Shown here: positions 6,909 through 13,104 of the stretch, piece after piece
How the letters are laid out: each line of letters opens with the position of its first letter
Numbering within the stretch: position 1 is the stretch's first letter
Notes under the pieces: generated by a model
Told to the model about the DNA's origin: nothing
The model's database searches: none
The model's input: only the letters and a program-made list of their open reading frames with translations
Assembly: GCA_050944915.1 (NCBI GenBank)
Contig: JBMNRY010000060.1
Coordinates: forward strand, 1 to 13,104
DNA length: 13,104 bases
Direction: 5' to 3'
DNA from: JBMNRY01 sp050944915
Lineage (GTDB): Bacteria > Bacillota > Limnochordia > JAAZLZ01
Position numbers and translations under genes: made by a program

Positions 6909-8204
6909 TTGCAGAAACATGTTGTCGTAGGTTTATTGGGGTTAGGTACTGTAGGTACAGGCGTTGTGCGGATTTTACAGAAAAATGGCGCAGAAATCGC
7001 TCGCCGTTTAGGTACCGAAATTCAGATTAAGACCGTCTTGGTCCGAGATGTGGCCAAAGAGCGGGGGGTAGAGCTGCCTCAGGAACGGCTAACCACCGAT
7101 CCTAAATCGATTATTGAGGACCCAGAAATCGATATTGTTGTGGAAGTAATGGGCGGCATGGAGCCGGCCAGAACATACATTCTACAAGCCATCGCCGCTG
7201 GAAAGCATGTGGTGACAGCCAATAAGGAAGTGCTGGCTAAGGCTGGAGAAGAGATTTTTGCCGCGGCGGACCAACATGGGGTAGATGTCTATTTTGAAGC
7301 TAGTGTGGCCGGCGGTATTCCGTTGATCAAGCCCCTCAAGGAAGGATTGACCGGCAATCGGATCAAAACCGTAATGGGGATCATCAACGGAACGACCAAT
7401 TACATTTTAACTAGAATGACCGAGGAAGATGTCTCCTTTGAAGAGGTACTAGCCCAAGCCCAAGAGCTTGGTTATGCCGAGGCTGATCCTTCTTCCGATG
7501 TGGATGGCTATGATGCCGCCTATAAGCTGACTATCTTGGCTTCCTTAGCCTTCGATGCCCGGGTACCTTTGGAGAAGGTCCACCTGGAAGGTATCCGGAA
7601 GATTACCCCCGCGGATATCGAGTCGGCCCGTCAGTTAGGGTACGTCATTAAACTACTAGCGATCGGTAAGGAAAGCGATGCTGGGGTCGAGGTACGGGTT
7701 CATCCCACCTTCGTGCCCAAAGAACATCCCTTGGCTTCCGTCCATGGTGCCTTCAACGCCGTCTTTGTTCAAGGTGATGCCGTGGGCGATTTGATGTTTT
7801 ATGGCCAGGGAGCTGGGGAGTTGCCCACCGGTAGTGCGGTAGTCGGCGATATGATCGATGCGGCCCGGAACTTGCAGAGCCGTGTTAACGGCCGGGTGAA
7901 GCGGATTGTTCAGGACAAGCCCATTGTTTCTATTGGACAAACGGTTTCCCGCTATTATCTGCGCTGCCTAGTAGTGGATCAACCGGGGGTCCTAGCCAAG
8001 ATCGCTTCTTGCTTTGGGGAAAATGGGGTCAGTATCGAATCGGTAATTCAAAAGGGGCAAGGGGAAGATCCCGTTAGCCTGGTTTTTGTAACCCATGAGG
8101 TTCAAGATGCCAATATGAAAAACGCCCTCGATGGGATCGCTAAACTACCGGTAGTCAGGGAAATTTGTAATGTGATTCGAGTGGAGGGAGAATCCCTTCC
8201 ATGA
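6909..8204 (+). CDS. hom: Homoserine dehydrogenase with C-terminal ACT domain
   Basis: This enzyme reduces aspartate semialdehyde to homoserine, the branch point towards threonine and methionine. The 431-residue protein has the Rossmann motif GLGTVG at residues 11-16 and NKEVLA at 105-110. The central region is GGIPLIKPLKEGLTGNRI followed by GIINGTTNYIL at 157-167. SSDVDGYDAAYKL near 195-207 contains the expected catalytic lysine (206). A C-terminal ACT domain (about 349-431, YYLRCLVVDQPGVLAKIAS) points to feedback control by an amino acid, usually threonine. Translation starts at TTG 6909, chosen because GAGGTGGTG at 6896-6904 sits at the right distance and the Rossmann strand begins immediately. 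It overlaps thrC by four bases (ATGA) and heads the operon. Confidence 0.96.
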   Translation: MQKHVVVGLLGLGTVGTGVVRILQKNGAEIARRLGTEIQIKTVLVRDVAKERGVELPQERLTTDPKSIIEDPEIDIVVEVMGGMEPARTYILQAIAAGKHVVTANKEVLAKAGEEIFAAADQHGVDVYFEASVAGGIPLIKPLKEGLTGNRIKTVMGIINGTTNYILTRMTEEDVSFEEVLAQAQELGYAEADPSSDVDGYDAAYKLTILASLAFDARVPLEKVHLEGIRKITPADIESARQLGYVIKLLAIGKESDAGVEVRVHPTFVPKEHPLASVHGAFNAVFVQGDAVGDLMFYGQGAGELPTGSAVVGDMIDAARNLQSRVNGRVKRIVQDKPIVSIGQTVSRYYLRCLVVDQPGVLAKIASCFGENGVSIESVIQKGQGEDPVSLVFVTHEVQDANMKNALDGIAKLPVVREICNVIRVEGESLP

Positions 8205-9292
8205 ACGAGAACGTTCCGTGGCCGGGGATAAACGGCCATCACCGCCAAGAGTTGCCGCTGGATCAGCTTGCCGAGCTTTCTTTGGGTGAAGGCAAGACCC
8301 CCCTCTTACCGGCAAGGAGATTGGCGGAAGCGGTTAGTTTTAGCGGACAGCTTTTCATCAAGAATGAAGGTCTTAACCCTACTGGTTCCTATAAAGATCG
8401 GGGAATGGCTGTGGCGGTAGCCGCTGGGTTGCAAGCCGGTAGTAACGGTATCGTGTGTCCTTCTTTAGGGAACGCCGGTGCCTCCGCAGCCGCGTATGCC
8501 GCCCGGGCTGGCTTACCATGTATCATCATCGTTCCCGAGGATGTCCTTTTGCAAGGGGGCACGCTGCAGGCCCAGATGTATAAAGCCTTGGTTGTGGCGG
8601 TACAGGGTAGTTATGAAGATTGCCTGGAATTGGCACGGTTGGTGGCGGAAAACCACGGCTATACCCTCATCAATTCCCTCAATCCCTATTATCTCGAAGG
8701 ACAAAAGACTTTGGCCTATGAGATCTGGGATCAGATGTCACAACCCCCCGATTATGTGGCCCTACCCATTGGGGAGGGGGCTTGTATCACTGCCCTATGG
8801 CAGGGATTCAAAGAATATCAAGAACAGGGTCGATCCTCAAGCTCTTTACCCCGGATGTTAGGTTTTCAAGGCCGGGGTGCTGATCCTTTGTTAGTGGAAA
8901 GGCCCATCGATGAGCCTGCTTCGGTAGCCGGAGAAATCAGGGTGGGAAATCCTGCCCATTGGCAGGGTGTCCTCGATGCCGTGGAGGAGTCGGGCGGTTT
9001 GCTCTGCAGCGTTAGTGATAGCGAGATCATGGAGGCCTATCGCCTCCTAGCTTCCCTCGAAGGCGTGTTTTGCGAACTAACGGGGGTTGTAGCTACCGCT
9101 GGAATATTAAAGCTTATGGAACAAAGGTATTTTCCTCCCCAGGCGAGGATCGTCATTATGGCCACAGGTCACGGCCTAAAAGACTTAGGTGGCATCAACA
9201 GTAATCATGAACCACCGGTAGTAGTCAATGCTGAGATAACCCAAATCGAGAAGGTGTTGAATACCTGGCGTAGTAGAAAGCTGGTGTTCTAG
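8201..9292 (+). CDS. thrC: Threonine synthase, with divergent cofactor loops
   Basis: Threonine synthase converts O-phosphohomoserine to threonine using pyridoxal phosphate (fold type II). In this 363-residue protein the family frame is clear: GEGKTPLL at 29-36, the Schiff-base lysine Lys65 in KNEGLNPTGSYKDRGM, IRVGNPAHWQG at 246-256, and ATGHGLKD at 321-328. Three loops differ from the usual pattern as I know it. SLGNAGAS (88-95) stands where STGNTSAS is common, PIGEGAC (189-195) where P(V/I)GNAGN binds the cofactor phosphate, and CELTGVVA (291-298) where EPASAAS is common. It may be a lineage variant or have altered activity. Its place between hom and thrB, in the same order as B. subtilis, strongly supports the threonine synthase role. 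The ATG overlaps the hom stop (ATGA), with GGAGGGAG at 8183-8190 upstream. Confidence 0.88.
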   Translation: MNENVPWPGINGHHRQELPLDQLAELSLGEGKTPLLPARRLAEAVSFSGQLFIKNEGLNPTGSYKDRGMAVAVAAGLQAGSNGIVCPSLGNAGASAAAYAARAGLPCIIIVPEDVLLQGGTLQAQMYKALVVAVQGSYEDCLELARLVAENHGYTLINSLNPYYLEGQKTLAYEIWDQMSQPPDYVALPIGEGACITALWQGFKEYQEQGRSSSSLPRMLGFQGRGADPLLVERPIDEPASVAGEIRVGNPAHWQGVLDAVEESGGLLCSVSDSEIMEAYRLLASLEGVFCELTGVVATAGILKLMEQRYFPPQARIVIMATGHGLKDLGGINSNHEPPVVVNAEITQIEKVLNTWRSRKLVF

Positions 9293-10209
9293 TGGTTAAA
9301 CATCAAAGGGTAAAGATCAGGGTTCCAGCGACCACGGCCAATCTAGGCAGTGGTTTCGATTCCGTCGGCATGGCCCTAGAGATCTTCAATGAATTTCAAT
9401 TCGAAGTCTTAAGTGGTTCTCAAGATGAGGTGGAGGTAGAAGGAGCCGGGGCTGAGGAATTGCCCAGGGACAGCTCTAATCTGGTCTTACAAAGCGCCCG
9501 GGCCGTTTTTGACCATTTAGGGAAAAAAACCGTTCCCTTGGGCCTAAGGATCAACAATGAGATACCCTTGGCTCGGGGTTTGGGCAGTAGTGCCACAGCC
9601 ATCGTCGGTGGGCTCCTTGGTGCCAATGCTCTGTTGGGGGATCCTCTGACGAAGGAAGAATTGATTCGGATGGCTACGGAAATCGAAGGCCATCCCGATA
9701 ATGTGGCCCCGGCCCTCTTAGGCGGCATCGTCGTCTCCTTCCAAGGTTCCCAACGGGTTTGGACCCAAAGGATCGACCCTCCATCAAATTGTGGTATTCT
9801 CTTAGTTATTCCCCGTTTTCATTTAAGCACTAGTGATGCCCGGGCGGCGTTGCCTGCCCAGGTGGACTTTGCCGATGCCATTTTTAATGTCGGTCGGGTG
9901 GCTTATTTAGTAGCGACATTGAGTAAAGGCAGTCTTCAAGGAATCGGGGAAGCTATGGAGGATCGTCTCCATCAGCCCTACAGGCAAAGGTTGATCCCCG
10001 GGTTAGAAGAGGTGTTTGCGGCGGCCCGCCGGGGTGATGCCACCGGTGTCGCTTTAAGTGGAGCCGGTCCCAGCGTATTAGTCATCGGAGAAGAAGATCT
10101 AGCCGATTTGGGTCGAGAGCTCCAGGGGATCTTTGCCCAAGCCGGTATTGAATCGGATGTGATCCAAACTAGACCCTGGGGTCCCGGAGCAATCTGTTTT
10201 ATCCAGTAG
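9292..10209 (+). CDS. thrB: Homoserine kinase
   Basis: ThrB phosphorylates homoserine with ATP to make O-phosphohomoserine, the substrate of the threonine synthase encoded just upstream. The 305-residue protein is a GHMP kinase. It has the N-terminal PATTANLGSGFDSVGMAL at residues 11-28, the ATP-binding PLARGLGSSAT at 91-101, EGHPDNVAPALLGG in the middle, and the C-terminal SGAGPSVLVI. Length is typical for the family (about 300). The start is GTG 9292, whose first base is the last base of the thrC stop (TAG 9290-9292). No strong ribosome binding site is visible, so translation probably depends on coupling to thrC. Identity is secure. Confidence 0.96.
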   Translation: MVKHQRVKIRVPATTANLGSGFDSVGMALEIFNEFQFEVLSGSQDEVEVEGAGAEELPRDSSNLVLQSARAVFDHLGKKTVPLGLRINNEIPLARGLGSSATAIVGGLLGANALLGDPLTKEELIRMATEIEGHPDNVAPALLGGIVVSFQGSQRVWTQRIDPPSNCGILLVIPRFHLSTSDARAALPAQVDFADAIFNVGRVAYLVATLSKGSLQGIGEAMEDRLHQPYRQRLIPGLEEVFAAARRGDATGVALSGAGPSVLVIGEEDLADLGRELQGIFAQAGIESDVIQTRPWGPGAICFIQ

Positions 10210-10225
10210 AATGGGAGAGAAGTCT

Positions 10226-11443
10226 ATGCGGATATTAGTCCAAAAGTATGGTGGCAGTTCGGTAGCTAACCCTGAAAGGATTAAGAATGTGGCCCAGCGG
10301 GTGGTGGCCGCCAAGAAGGCCGGTTATCATGTGGTGACCGTCGTTTCGGCCCTTGGTGATACCACCGATGAGCTTCTGACCTTGGCTAGTCAGGTCACCG
10401 ATAAACCTCCCAAAAGGGAGATCGACATGCTACTCTCGACGGGAGAACAGGTTTCCGTCGCTTTGTTGGCTATGGCTGTCGATGCTTTGGGTGAACCGGT
10501 TATCTCCTTGACGGGAGCCCAGTGTGGTATTATTACCGATGCTAGTCATACTAAGGCCAAAATCCTCCAAATCAAGGCGGAACGGATACTGGAGGAGTTA
10601 ACCCAGAACAAGATTGTCATCGCCGCCGGTTTCCAAGGAATTACCAATACTAATGATATCACCACCTTAGGACGGGGTGGTTCCGATACAACGGCGGTTG
10701 CTTTAGCAGCGGCCTTGGAAGCTGAAGCTTGTGAGATATACACCGATGTCGATGGCGTTTATACGGCGGATCCCAGGGTCGTTCCCGAGGCCCGGAAATT
10801 ATCGGCGATCTCCTATGGTGAGATGTTGGAAATGGCCCGCTTAGGTGCCGGGGTTATGCAGCCGCGAGCCGTCGAAGTCGCTGCCCAATACGGCATACCT
10901 ATTGTTGTGCGCTCCAGTTTTTCTGACGCTCCGGGGACCATTATCAAGGGGGAAGCAGATGTGGAAAAAGATGTTGTGGTAACTGGGGTAACCCATGATA
11001 CCAATGTGGCTAAGTTTGTGATTATCGATGTACCCGATCAGCCTGGTGTTGCGGCCAAACTATTCTCCAGCTTAGCGGATAAAAACATTAATGTGGATAT
11101 GATCGTTCAGACTAACAAACAAACCGGCCGTACCGATATGCTCTTTACCGTTTCCCAGGATGAGATGGGGCCAACGAAAGAGATCCTCGATGAGATATGC
11201 GCTGAACTAGGGGCCGAAAAGGTGATCTGCAGTACCGATGTGGCCAAGGTGTCCATCGTTGGCGCCGGTATGGTTAGCAACCCGGGTGTCGCTGCCGCGA
11301 TGTTTGCAGCCTTAGCGGAAGAGAGTATTAATATCGAGGTTATTTCAACCTCCGAGATCAAGATCTCCTGTTTAGTCGCCAAGGATGCTGTCACCCGAGC
11401 GGTACAAGCAGTGCACCGGAAGTTCGAACTGGAGGAAGAATAG
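10226..11443 (+). CDS. lysC: Aspartokinase, AK II type with two ACT domains
   Basis: Aspartokinase phosphorylates aspartate, the first committed step to lysine, threonine, methionine and, in spore formers, dipicolinate. The 405-residue protein carries the kinase motif KYGGSSV at 7-13, TLGRGGSDTTAVAL at 147-160, and DVDGVYTADPR at 174-184. GEMLEMARLGAGVMQPRAVE then links to two tandem ACT domains from about residue 262 to the end, the site of feedback inhibition. The size and ACT arrangement match the lysine-sensitive LysC (AK II) of B. subtilis. I chose ATG 10226, with GGGAG at 10213-10217 eight bases before it and an N-terminus like the family's; ATG 10211 would add five residues and lacks a site. 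The 16-base gap to thrB places it in the hom operon. Confidence 0.95.
   Translation: MRILVQKYGGSSVANPERIKNVAQRVVAAKKAGYHVVTVVSALGDTTDELLTLASQVTDKPPKREIDMLLSTGEQVSVALLAMAVDALGEPVISLTGAQCGIITDASHTKAKILQIKAERILEELTQNKIVIAAGFQGITNTNDITTLGRGGSDTTAVALAAALEAEACEIYTDVDGVYTADPRVVPEARKLSAISYGEMLEMARLGAGVMQPRAVEVAAQYGIPIVVRSSFSDAPGTIIKGEADVEKDVVVTGVTHDTNVAKFVIIDVPDQPGVAAKLFSSLADKNINVDMIVQTNKQTGRTDMLFTVSQDEMGPTKEILDEICAELGAEKVICSTDVAKVSIVGAGMVSNPGVAAAMFAALAEESINIEVISTSEIKISCLVAKDAVTRAVQAVHRKFELEEE
10946..10963 (+). promoter_or_regulatory. Internal ribosome binding site and GTG start within lysC
   Basis: AAGGGGGAAG at 10946-10955 lies in front of an in-frame GTG at 10961-10963, which is codon 246 of lysC. 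Initiation here would make a separate protein of 160 residues containing just the ACT region. In B. subtilis AK II, a beta subunit is translated from an internal start at about this same codon. The sequence shows the signal; its use is inferred. Confidence 0.55.
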
Positions 11444-11453
11444 GGTTTTCTTT

Positions 11454-11475
11454 GGGGCTTAGGCCCCTTTTTTTT
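11454..11475 (+). terminator. Intrinsic terminator of the hom-thrC-thrB-lysC operon
   Basis: GGGGC at 11454-11458 pairs with GCCCC at 11463-11467 around the loop TTAG, followed directly by eight T residues (11468-11475). It lies ten bases after the lysC stop and closes the operon. Confidence 0.85.
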
Positions 11476-11507
11476 GCCATAAATTCGCCATGTTATTTTT
11501 CCGCTCT

Positions 11508-11532
11508 CTAGTTCAAACTAAACTTGAACTAG
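11508..11532 (+). repeat. Perfect 9-bp inverted repeat before the GltB-like gene
   Basis: CTAGTTCAA (11508-11516) and TTGAACTAG (11524-11532) are exact inverted copies separated by seven bases (ACTAAAC). No T-tract follows, so it is not an intrinsic terminator. It ends six bases before the GGAG ribosome binding site (11538-11541) of the next gene. It could be a dimeric repressor operator, or an RNA hairpin next to the ribosome binding site. A poor extended -10-like element (TGTTATTTT, 11491-11499) lies just upstream, which would place the repeat around the transcription start. Confidence 0.75.
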
Positions 11533-11550
11533 GACTCGGAGTGGTTATTG

Positions 11551-12990
11551 GTGAAAAATGGAAAGACGCCATGGCTTCCTGTAGCCATCTTCGCCGCGGG
11601 CAGCTCCTTATTCTTGTTGAAGCGCGTTCCTAAAGTCTTAGGTGGTGCCATTATCAAAGATATTGGTAACCGCTTGGTCAAGGATCCCTACGTCGAGAAC
11701 CTTTGGGAACTGATATCGGCAACAAAACGGGTATCACCCCAAACCCTCATTGAAAACAGTCTCCGTTCCGAATGTGGCCAGCCCCTTAAGAGACCTTTGG
11801 GTAGCCCGAAACGGATCATCGATTTCGACGGGCTTGTTTTTAATATCGCCCAGATGGCCACAGAACCCTATGGGGGTATTGTCGATACATCGGTGGTCAT
11901 CGGCCCTCAAGCACAGCATCCCCTAAAGCTTCAGACTCCCCTGATGGTTAGCGGCATGGCCTATGGATTGGCATTAAGCCAGCGGGCGAAGTTAGCCTTG
12001 GCCAAAGGGGCAGCAGCGGCAGGTACGGCCACAAACTCCGGTGAAAGCGGGTTTTGGATGCGGGAGCGGAAAGCGACCCGGTATTATATCGTGCAATACC
12101 ACCGGGGTCAGTGGAATAAGAACTTGGATTGGTGTAAATATGCCGATATGTTGGAGATCCAAATCGGCCAGGGAGCTAGCGCTGGCACGCCCCATGTGAG
12201 CAAAGGGAAGGATCTCAAAGGCTCGGCCCAACGATTCCTGGGCTTAAATAAGGGAGAGAATGCCTTCATCGCCGCCGGACACGATATGGTCGATAAGCCG
12301 GCGGACCTCAGGGCTTTGGTTGACCTTTTACGGGAAAAAGGTGGTGGTGTGCCTGTCGGCATCAAAATGGGTGGGAGCAACCAATTGGAGGAAGATATGG
12401 AGATCGCCGTCGAGGCCGGAGTGGATTTCATAGCCCTCGATGGCGGAGAGGCGGCGACGGTAGGTAGTGAGCCGATCCTCCAAGATGGATTCGGTTTACC
12501 GACCCTCATTGCCCTTAGTCGGGGGGCCCGATTTTTGGAGGAACGGGGACTTAAAGGTCGCATCAGCCTTATCATCGGTGGTGGTCTTTATCACCCGGAA
12601 CACTTCCTTAAGGCCATGGCCCTCGGTGCCGATGGGATATATTTGGGTAGTGTATGCCTGTTCGCCATCGCCCACCAACAGATTTTTCTGCCCTTGCCGT
12701 GGGAACCGCCCACAACTTTAGTCTATTATACCGGGCGGTACAAAAAGCGCCTCAATGTAAAGAAGGCCGCCCAGGGCTTGACCAATTTTCTTAAAGCTTG
12801 TACCGCCGAAATGGCCATTGGAGTTCAAGCCTTAGGTAAGGATTCCCTTAGGGCCGTCGATAAGCACGATTTGGTTTGCCTCGATGAAAGGACGGCTCAG
12901 ATCACCGGAGTCAAGCTGGCCTGGGAGCCTAATGGACAGAGCGTTAAGGAATATCTACCGCCCCCCCATGAAGGAATCCCATCAACTTAA
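11551..12990 (+). CDS. GltB-like FMN-binding protein (glutamate synthase domain family), N-terminal hydrophobic segment
   Basis: The 479-residue protein resembles the FMN-binding alpha/beta barrel of the glutamate synthase large subunit. Barrel motifs include LMVSGMAYG, GTATNSGESGF, LEIQIGQGASAGTPH and VGIKMGG. FIALDGGEAATVGSEPI, SLIIGGGLYHPEHFLKAMALGADGIYLG and a terminal CTAEMAIGVQALGKDSL segment follow. It has no N-terminal glutamine amidotransferase domain. The place where glutamate synthases carry the 3Fe-4S cysteines (CxxxTCP type) reads GSVCLFAIAHQQIF, with no such cluster. Residues 8-23 (WLPVAIFAAGSSLFLL) form a short hydrophobic stretch, possibly a membrane anchor. The start is GTG 11551, nine bases from GGAG; TTG 11548 directly before it is the alternative. 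It is a monocistronic unit by its flanks. An FMN oxidoreductase role is likely; the substrate is unknown. Confidence 0.85.
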   Translation: MKNGKTPWLPVAIFAAGSSLFLLKRVPKVLGGAIIKDIGNRLVKDPYVENLWELISATKRVSPQTLIENSLRSECGQPLKRPLGSPKRIIDFDGLVFNIAQMATEPYGGIVDTSVVIGPQAQHPLKLQTPLMVSGMAYGLALSQRAKLALAKGAAAAGTATNSGESGFWMRERKATRYYIVQYHRGQWNKNLDWCKYADMLEIQIGQGASAGTPHVSKGKDLKGSAQRFLGLNKGENAFIAAGHDMVDKPADLRALVDLLREKGGGVPVGIKMGGSNQLEEDMEIAVEAGVDFIALDGGEAATVGSEPILQDGFGLPTLIALSRGARFLEERGLKGRISLIIGGGLYHPEHFLKAMALGADGIYLGSVCLFAIAHQQIFLPLPWEPPTTLVYYTGRYKKRLNVKKAAQGLTNFLKACTAEMAIGVQALGKDSLRAVDKHDLVCLDERTAQITGVKLAWEPNGQSVKEYLPPPHEGIPST

Positions 12991-13079
12991 CAATACTCAA
13001 ATGTCGTCCTATCAAAGGCGTCTCTTTATGTCGAAGGTGCGTTAGAGTAAAATTTTAGTAGGTGGTAGGAAAAAGGCAG

Positions 13080-13104
13080 ATGGATAGCAAAAAAAGACCT
13101 CGCT
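13080..13104 (+). CDS. Possible start of a new gene, cut by window end
   Basis: An ATG at 13080 opens a frame reading MDSKKRPR to the edge, with AGGAAAAAGG (13067-13076) as a possible ribosome binding site. TAAAAT at 13048-13053 might be a -10 element, though I see no good -35. Only eight residues are visible, so no function can be given and the call is tentative. The 89 bases between 12990 and here contain no hairpin terminator that I can see. Confidence 0.3.

Noticed and set aside
8478..8861. 127-residue open frame in another + frame within thrC
   Set aside because: Shadow of thrC. Trp/Arg/Cys-rich translation without motifs, and no ribosome binding site.
11508..11532. Inverted repeat as an intrinsic terminator or insertion-sequence end
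   Set aside because: No T-tract follows, lysC already has a terminator at 11454-11475, and there is no transposase or target duplication nearby.
12108..12575. 155-residue open frame on the minus strand
   Set aside because: It is antisense to the well-supported GltB-like gene, rich in Ser/Pro/Arg, with no ribosome binding site or recognisable motif.

Overview
The window is about 13.1 kb of densely coded DNA, with every supported gene on the + strand. It comes from an endospore-forming member of the Bacillota (Firmicutes). The decisive evidence is a full-length SpoIVA, the spore-coat morphogenetic ATPase found only in endospore formers, in the familiar neighbourhood der / gpsA / spoIVA / hup. 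Strong Shine-Dalgarno sequences, intrinsic terminators with T-tracts, and frequent GTG and TTG starts also fit. Base composition looks close to 50% GC by eye, which is more like Clostridia- or Limnochordia-type lineages than low-GC Bacillus or Clostridium. I cannot name a genus from sequence reading alone.

Layout. (1) Positions 3-293 hold the 3' end of a gene I do not recognise, followed by a small GC hairpin. (2) Positions 344-4592 look like one operon: a DUF512/radical-SAM-like Fe-S protein, the ribosome-assembly GTPase der, the acyl-phosphate acyltransferase plsY and glycerol-3-phosphate dehydrogenase gpsA. The genes overlap or nearly touch and end at a strong terminator (4613-4666). PlsY and GpsA do linked jobs: GpsA makes sn-glycerol-3-phosphate and PlsY acylates it, the first step of phospholipid synthesis. 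(3) spoIVA (4808-6286) stands alone behind a sequence resembling a sigma-E (mother-cell) promoter. (4) hup, encoding the HU nucleoid protein, follows with a near-perfect ribosome binding site and its own terminator. (5) Positions 6909-11443 form an aspartate-family amino-acid operon, hom-thrC-thrB-lysC, starting from an extended -10 promoter and ending at a terminator. It supplies aspartokinase and all three steps from aspartate semialdehyde to threonine; asd is not present here. (6) Positions 11551-12990 encode a GltB-like FMN-barrel protein with an N-terminal hydrophobic segment, preceded by a perfect 9-bp inverted repeat. (7) The last 114 bases hold no recognisable terminator; a possible new gene begins at 13080 and runs off the window.

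Most of the window is conserved housekeeping and sporulation content. I see no CRISPR array, mobile element, rRNA, tRNA or defence system, and no clear new multi-gene system. The observations most worth following are a threonine synthase with altered cofactor-binding loops, a glutamate-synthase-like FMN protein that seems to lack the usual Fe-S cysteines, an internal translation start in lysC at the place expected for a separate regulatory subunit, the inverted repeat at 11508-11532, and the uncharacterised DUF512 protein coupled to der.
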